Assembly: GCF_001428335.1 (NCBI RefSeq)
Contig: NZ_LMSG01000018.1
Coordinates: 1-64,000, forward strand
Length of the DNA: 64,000 bases
DNA from: Arthrobacter sp. Soil762
GTDB taxonomy: Bacteria > Actinomycetota > Actinomycetes > Actinomycetales > Micrococcaceae
Reading direction: 5' to 3'
Part shown: positions 60,954 to 64,000 of the stretch, piece after piece
Layout of the letters: every line of letters begins with the position of its first letter
How positions within the stretch are numbered: the first letter of the stretch is position 1
Made by a program: the position numbers and the translations under genes
The notes under the pieces: generated by a model
Told to the model about the DNA's origin: nothing
The model's input: the letters and a program-made list of their open reading frames with translations, nothing else
Databases searched by the model: none

Positions 60954-62102
60954 ATGACACTCATCAGCAGAATAGAAACCTTCCTCGTCGCGCCGCGGTG
61001 GCTGTTTGTCCGGATCGAGACCGAGAGCGGGATTGTCGGCTGGGGCGAGGCAACCTGCGAGGGACGCAGCGAAACGGTCCGCACCGCCGTCGGCCAGCTC
61101 TCGGAGCTGCTGATCGGCAACGACGCCCTCCGGATCGAAGACCACTGGCAGGTCATGACCAAGGGCTCCTTCTACCGCGGCGGACCCATCCTGGCCAGTG
61201 CCGTCTCCGGGCTGGACCAGGCCCTCTGGGACATCGCGGGCAAGCACTTCAACACCCCCGTGCACCAGCTCCTGGGCGGCCACGTCCGCGACAGGATCCG
61301 GATGTACGGCTGGGTGGGCGGGGATGAGCCGAACGAGGTGGCGGACCAGATCAGCGCCCAGCTGGAAGTGGGCCTGACCGCCGTCAAGATGAATGCCAGC
61401 GGCCGGATGAGCCCCGTCGCCTCGGTGGCCGAGATCGAAGGCGTTGTCCGCCGTGTTGCCGCGGCCCGTGAGGTGCTGGGGGACCACCGCGACGTCGCGG
61501 TGGACTTCCATGGCCGCTTCAGCCTGGCCAACGCCCGCCGGGTGGCGCCGCTGCTGGAACCGTACCGGCCGTTCTTCCTCGAAGAACCCGTGGTTCCGGA
61601 AAACACGCACCTGCTGCGCGAATTCACGTCCTCAACCACGACGCCGGTTTCCACCGGTGAGCGGCTCTACAGCCGGCAGGAATTCCTGCCCGCCCTGCAG
61701 GCCGGCATCGCCGTGGCCCAGCCTGACCTTTCACACGCCGGCGGCATCACCGAGGTCCGCAAGATCGCCTCGCTCGCCGAAATCTACGACGTCCAGCTGG
61801 CCCCGCACTGCCCGCTGGGGCCGCTTGCCCTGGCAGCCTGCCTGCAGGTGGGCTTCGCGACGCCCAACTTCCTGATCCAGGAACAAAGCATCGGAATCCA
61901 CTACAACAAGGGCGCCGAAGTCCTGGACTACGTGGTGGACAAATCCCCGCTGAAGTTCGTGGACGGCCACATTGAACGGCTGACCGGCCCCGGCCTCGGC
62001 ATTGAAATCGATGAGGCCGTGGTCCGCGCGGCGGACAAGCGCGGCCACGCCTGGCGCGGGCCGGTCTGGCGCCACTCGGACGGAGCATTTGCAGAATGGT
62101 AA
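60954..62102 (+). CDS. dgoD: D-galactonate dehydratase
   Basis: 382 residues, the length of E. coli DgoD. Enolase-superfamily residues at nearly identical positions: Asp184 and His186 (VAVDFHGR), Glu210 (FFLEEPV), Glu236 (STGERLY), His285 (LAPHCPLGP). Converts D-galactonate to 2-keto-3-deoxygalactonate. Overlaps the aldolase gene by seven bases. Confidence 0.92.
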   Translation: MTLISRIETFLVAPRWLFVRIETESGIVGWGEATCEGRSETVRTAVGQLSELLIGNDALRIEDHWQVMTKGSFYRGGPILASAVSGLDQALWDIAGKHFNTPVHQLLGGHVRDRIRMYGWVGGDEPNEVADQISAQLEVGLTAVKMNASGRMSPVASVAEIEGVVRRVAAAREVLGDHRDVAVDFHGRFSLANARRVAPLLEPYRPFFLEEPVVPENTHLLREFTSSTTTPVSTGERLYSRQEFLPALQAGIAVAQPDLSHAGGITEVRKIASLAEIYDVQLAPHCPLGPLALAACLQVGFATPNFLIQEQSIGIHYNKGAEVLDYVVDKSPLKFVDGHIERLTGPGLGIEIDEAVVRAADKRGHAWRGPVWRHSDGAFAEW

Positions 62103-62842
62103 ACAACATGACTGACAGCACTGACGTTTCTAACAGCACTGACATCACGCCCGAAAGCCTGCTGGCCGGAATCCGGGAGTCGCGGCTTGTGGGAATCGTG
62201 CGCGGCACGGACGGGCCGGCCGCGGCGCAGGCGGCCCTCGCCGCGATGGCGGAAGGGTTCAGGTTCGTCGAAATCGCCCTGACCACGCCGGGGGCGCTGG
62301 CGGCGATCCGGGAGGTCCGCGCAGCCGCACCGGCGGGCTGCTACGTCGGCGGCGGAACCGTGCTGACCATGCAGGACGTGGACAACGTCTCCGAGGCCGG
62401 CGGCCAGTTCATGGTCACGCCGTCCCTGGCCGCATCCATCCAGGAATCGGCGCGGCAGGGAATCCCAGTCCTGGCGGGCGCCCTGACGCCCAGCGAGGCG
62501 TACGAAGCGATGAACCGCGGGGCCACAGCCATCAAGCTGTTTCCCGCCTCCATCGGAGGCCCGGGCTACCTCAAGGCGCTGCGTGATCCCTTCCCCGGGA
62601 TCCCGTTCATCGCCGTGGGCGGCGTGGGTCTCGACGAAGCCGCAGGTTACTGGGAAGCCGGCGCGATCGCCGTCGGGCTCGGCGGGCCGCTGTTCGGTGA
62701 TGCCGGCTCCGGCGGCGACCTCGCCCCGATGCGCGGGCGTGCCCGAGCCTTTGTGGACCTGGCGGACTCCTTTGCCCGCCGGACGGCCGCAGCGGCCGCC
62801 GCAGTGACCGCCGCCGCAACCGCCGCAGCGGGCGTGCGGTGA
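62096..62842 (+). CDS. dgoA: 2-dehydro-3-deoxy-6-phosphogalactonate (KDPGal/KDPG) aldolase
   Basis: 248 residues. Class I aldolase: Glu59 in FRFVEIALTTPGA, GGGTVLTMQDV, and Schiff-base Lys147 in AIKLFPASIGGPGYLKAL. Cleaves the phosphorylated keto-deoxy acid to pyruvate and glyceraldehyde 3-phosphate. The C-terminus is an alanine run. ATG at 62096 selected for a GGAG ten bases upstream; ATG 62108 is an alternative. Confidence 0.9.
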   Translation: MVNNMTDSTDVSNSTDITPESLLAGIRESRLVGIVRGTDGPAAAQAALAAMAEGFRFVEIALTTPGALAAIREVRAAAPAGCYVGGGTVLTMQDVDNVSEAGGQFMVTPSLAASIQESARQGIPVLAGALTPSEAYEAMNRGATAIKLFPASIGGPGYLKALRDPFPGIPFIAVGGVGLDEAAGYWEAGAIAVGLGGPLFGDAGSGGDLAPMRGRARAFVDLADSFARRTAAAAAAVTAAATAAAGVR

Positions 62843-63822
62843 GCGCCGCCGTCGACCTTCTGACCTTCGGCGAATCCATGGTGTCGCTGCGGTCAGCCGG
62901 GCCGCTGTCCACCGGCGGCAGCCTGGCCATGCATGTGGCCGGTGCTGAATCGAACGTCGCCGTGGGCGTCGCACGGCTGGGACACACAGTCACGTGGGCC
63001 GGTGCAGTTGGCTCCGATCCGCACGGCGAATTCATCCTGCGGCAGCTCCGCTCCGAGGGCATCGGGACGCAGTGCCGGGTGGATCCGTACCGCAGCACGG
63101 GCGTGATGTTCCTCGAACAGCGGACCGCGGACGTCACCCGGGCCTTCTACTACCGTGCCGGTTCGGCCGGTTCCACCGTCAGCCGGGACGACGTGGACAG
63201 TGCCCTCGCTGCCGGCCCCCGCGTGCTGCACCTGACCGGCATCACCCCGGCGCTCAGCCCGGAAGCCCGGAAGGCGTTTGAATACGCTGCCGAGCGCGCC
63301 GCAGCCGACGGAGTGGTGATCTCCCTTGACGTCAATTACCGCAGCCGGCTCTGGACCCGGGACGAGGCCCGTGCCGTGCTGGGCCCCATCGCCCGGCACG
63401 CCAGCATCCTGATAGCGTCCGACGACGAACTGGACCTCGTGGCGTCCGCCGCCTTGAGCGGCTCCGATTCCCTGGGGAACGACGACGCCGAAACCGCGCT
63501 CGCTGTCTCGTTGCTGGAGCAGGGGGTCGGGGAAGTCGTGGTCAAGCGGGGAGCCGCCGGCGCCGGCGTCCACACCGCCTCCGGACGGTTCGAGGCGCCC
63601 GCCATCTCGGTGACAAGCATCGATACCGTGGGCGCCGGGGACGCCTTCACGGCCGGCTACCTCTCTGCCCTGCTCGACGGCGAGGACGTTGCCGGCCGCC
63701 TGCAACGCGGCGCCGTTATGGGGGCCTTCGCCGTCAGCACGGCCGGCGACTGGGAGGGCCTGCCCAGCCGGGCTGAGCTCGCCATGTTGGGCACCACCGC
63801 CAGCGGAACCACCCAGCGGTAG
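62839..63822 (+). CDS. PfkB-family 2-keto-3-deoxy-gluconate/galactonate kinase
   Basis: 327 residues. LTFGESMVSLRS, GAESNVAVGVARLGHTVTWAGAVG, ISLDVNYRSRLW and the anion-hole/catalytic DTVGAGDAFTAGYL (Asp in the last motif) identify KDG kinase. It phosphorylates the DgoD product before the aldolase acts. GTG start overlaps the aldolase stop (GTGA). Not homologous to E. coli DgoK, so a different kinase fold fills this step. Confidence 0.9.
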   Translation: MSAAVDLLTFGESMVSLRSAGPLSTGGSLAMHVAGAESNVAVGVARLGHTVTWAGAVGSDPHGEFILRQLRSEGIGTQCRVDPYRSTGVMFLEQRTADVTRAFYYRAGSAGSTVSRDDVDSALAAGPRVLHLTGITPALSPEARKAFEYAAERAAADGVVISLDVNYRSRLWTRDEARAVLGPIARHASILIASDDELDLVASAALSGSDSLGNDDAETALAVSLLEQGVGEVVVKRGAAGAGVHTASGRFEAPAISVTSIDTVGAGDAFTAGYLSALLDGEDVAGRLQRGAVMGAFAVSTAGDWEGLPSRAELAMLGTTASGTTQR

Positions 63823-63827
63823 GAGCA

Positions 63828-63850
63828 GGCAGGTACTGACAGTGCCTGCC
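63828..63850 (+). terminator. Terminator of the galactonate operon
   Basis: Nine-base arms GGCAGGTAC (63828-63836) and GTGCCTGCC (63842-63850) with one G-U pair, six bases after the kinase stop. Confidence 0.7.
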
Positions 63851-63881
63851 GCCCGGGACCGCTGGCGCTTACCGTAGGGGT

Positions 63882-64000
63882 ATGGGAGACGTGCGCGCGG
63901 ACATAAAGGAGTTTCTAAGTTCCAGGCGGGCGCGGATTTCGCCCGAGGAAGCCGGGTTGCCTGCGTATGGCGGGAATCGGCGGGTAGCCGGCCTGAGGCG
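63882..64000 (+). CDS. MmyB-like helix-turn-helix regulator (N-terminal part)
   Basis: First 39 residues visible. IKEFLSSRRARISPEEAGLPAYGGNRRVAGLR is the well conserved start of XRE-type regulators with a C-terminal MmyB ligand domain, which often control neighbouring oxidoreductases. Cut by the window end. Confidence 0.85.
   Translation, partial: MGDVRADIKEFLSSRRARISPEEAGLPAYGGNRRVAGLR

Overview
The window is high-GC, densely packed chromosomal DNA from an actinobacterium, most likely an Arthrobacter/Pseudarthrobacter-type member of the Micrococcaceae. I infer this from GC-rich codon use, ATGA/GTGA stop-start overlaps, a homodimeric AceE, GlnR-type sites, an ANTAR regulator and an MmyB-like regulator. 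No searches were run: families are named from motifs read in the sequence. I saw no rRNA, tRNA, CRISPR array or prophage.

Layout. 1-6.8 kb: edge of aceE, then a minus-strand catabolic operon (MFS importer, GntR regulator, racemase-like protein, cyclic amidohydrolase, decarboxylase-like protein) behind a consensus promoter with two GGGATCCC operators, then uraD-uraH for urate degradation. 7-12.4 kb: single genes (secreted matrixin-like protease, MpaB-like protein, acetyltransferase, AlkD-like protein, TspO, ArsR-SRPBCC pair). 12.4-16.2 kb: MFS plus M20 amidohydrolase, divergent from a double-length Lrp-like regulator. 16.3-21.5 kb: DUF1992 protein, PBP1A divergent from a PadR regulator, and an ammonium transporter under a textbook GlnR site. 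21.9-25.7 kb: nitrilase-family amidase, GntR, MFS and DUF2848 protein sharing one operator motif. 25.7-28.9 kb: small membrane proteins and a luciferase-like oxidoreductase. 29-34.5 kb: ferredoxin reductase-desaturase pair whose terminator has been split by an IS3-family element carrying an extra gene; then an alpha/beta hydrolase and a small membrane protein.

34.6-41.8 kb: an ABC importer, a phosphodiesterase/phosphatase-like enzyme, a UTRA-domain GntR and a HAD hydrolase, tied together by TGGTCTAGACCA operators and bounded on both sides by a nearly identical GCTCTCTCACTT repeat. This looks like an organophosphonate or organophosphate scavenging module. 41.8-48 kb: a cell-surface cluster (lipoprotein with carbohydrate-binding repeats, VTC domain protein, DUF4956 membrane protein, lytic transglycosylase apparently broken upstream, GT2-GtrA glycosyltransferase, phosphodiester glycosidase). 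48.2-49.5 kb: a single-domain response regulator and a GAF-ANTAR protein.

50-53.1 kb: four co-directional secreted proteins, three with an AYAYW/ANAYW signal-peptide exit and all four with a paired-cysteine module. This TasA/camelysin-like surface operon has no signal peptidase or sortase of its own and is the best candidate here for an undescribed system. 53.2-54.7 kb: an extra adenylate kinase coupled to an NAD-epimerase. 54.9-56.7 kb: a subtilase with C-terminal Ig-like repeats. 56.7-63.8 kb: a complete D-galactonate-type operon (dgoR-like GntR divergent from an ATPase-less sugar ABC importer, dehydratase, aldolase and kinase). The window ends in an MmyB-like regulator.
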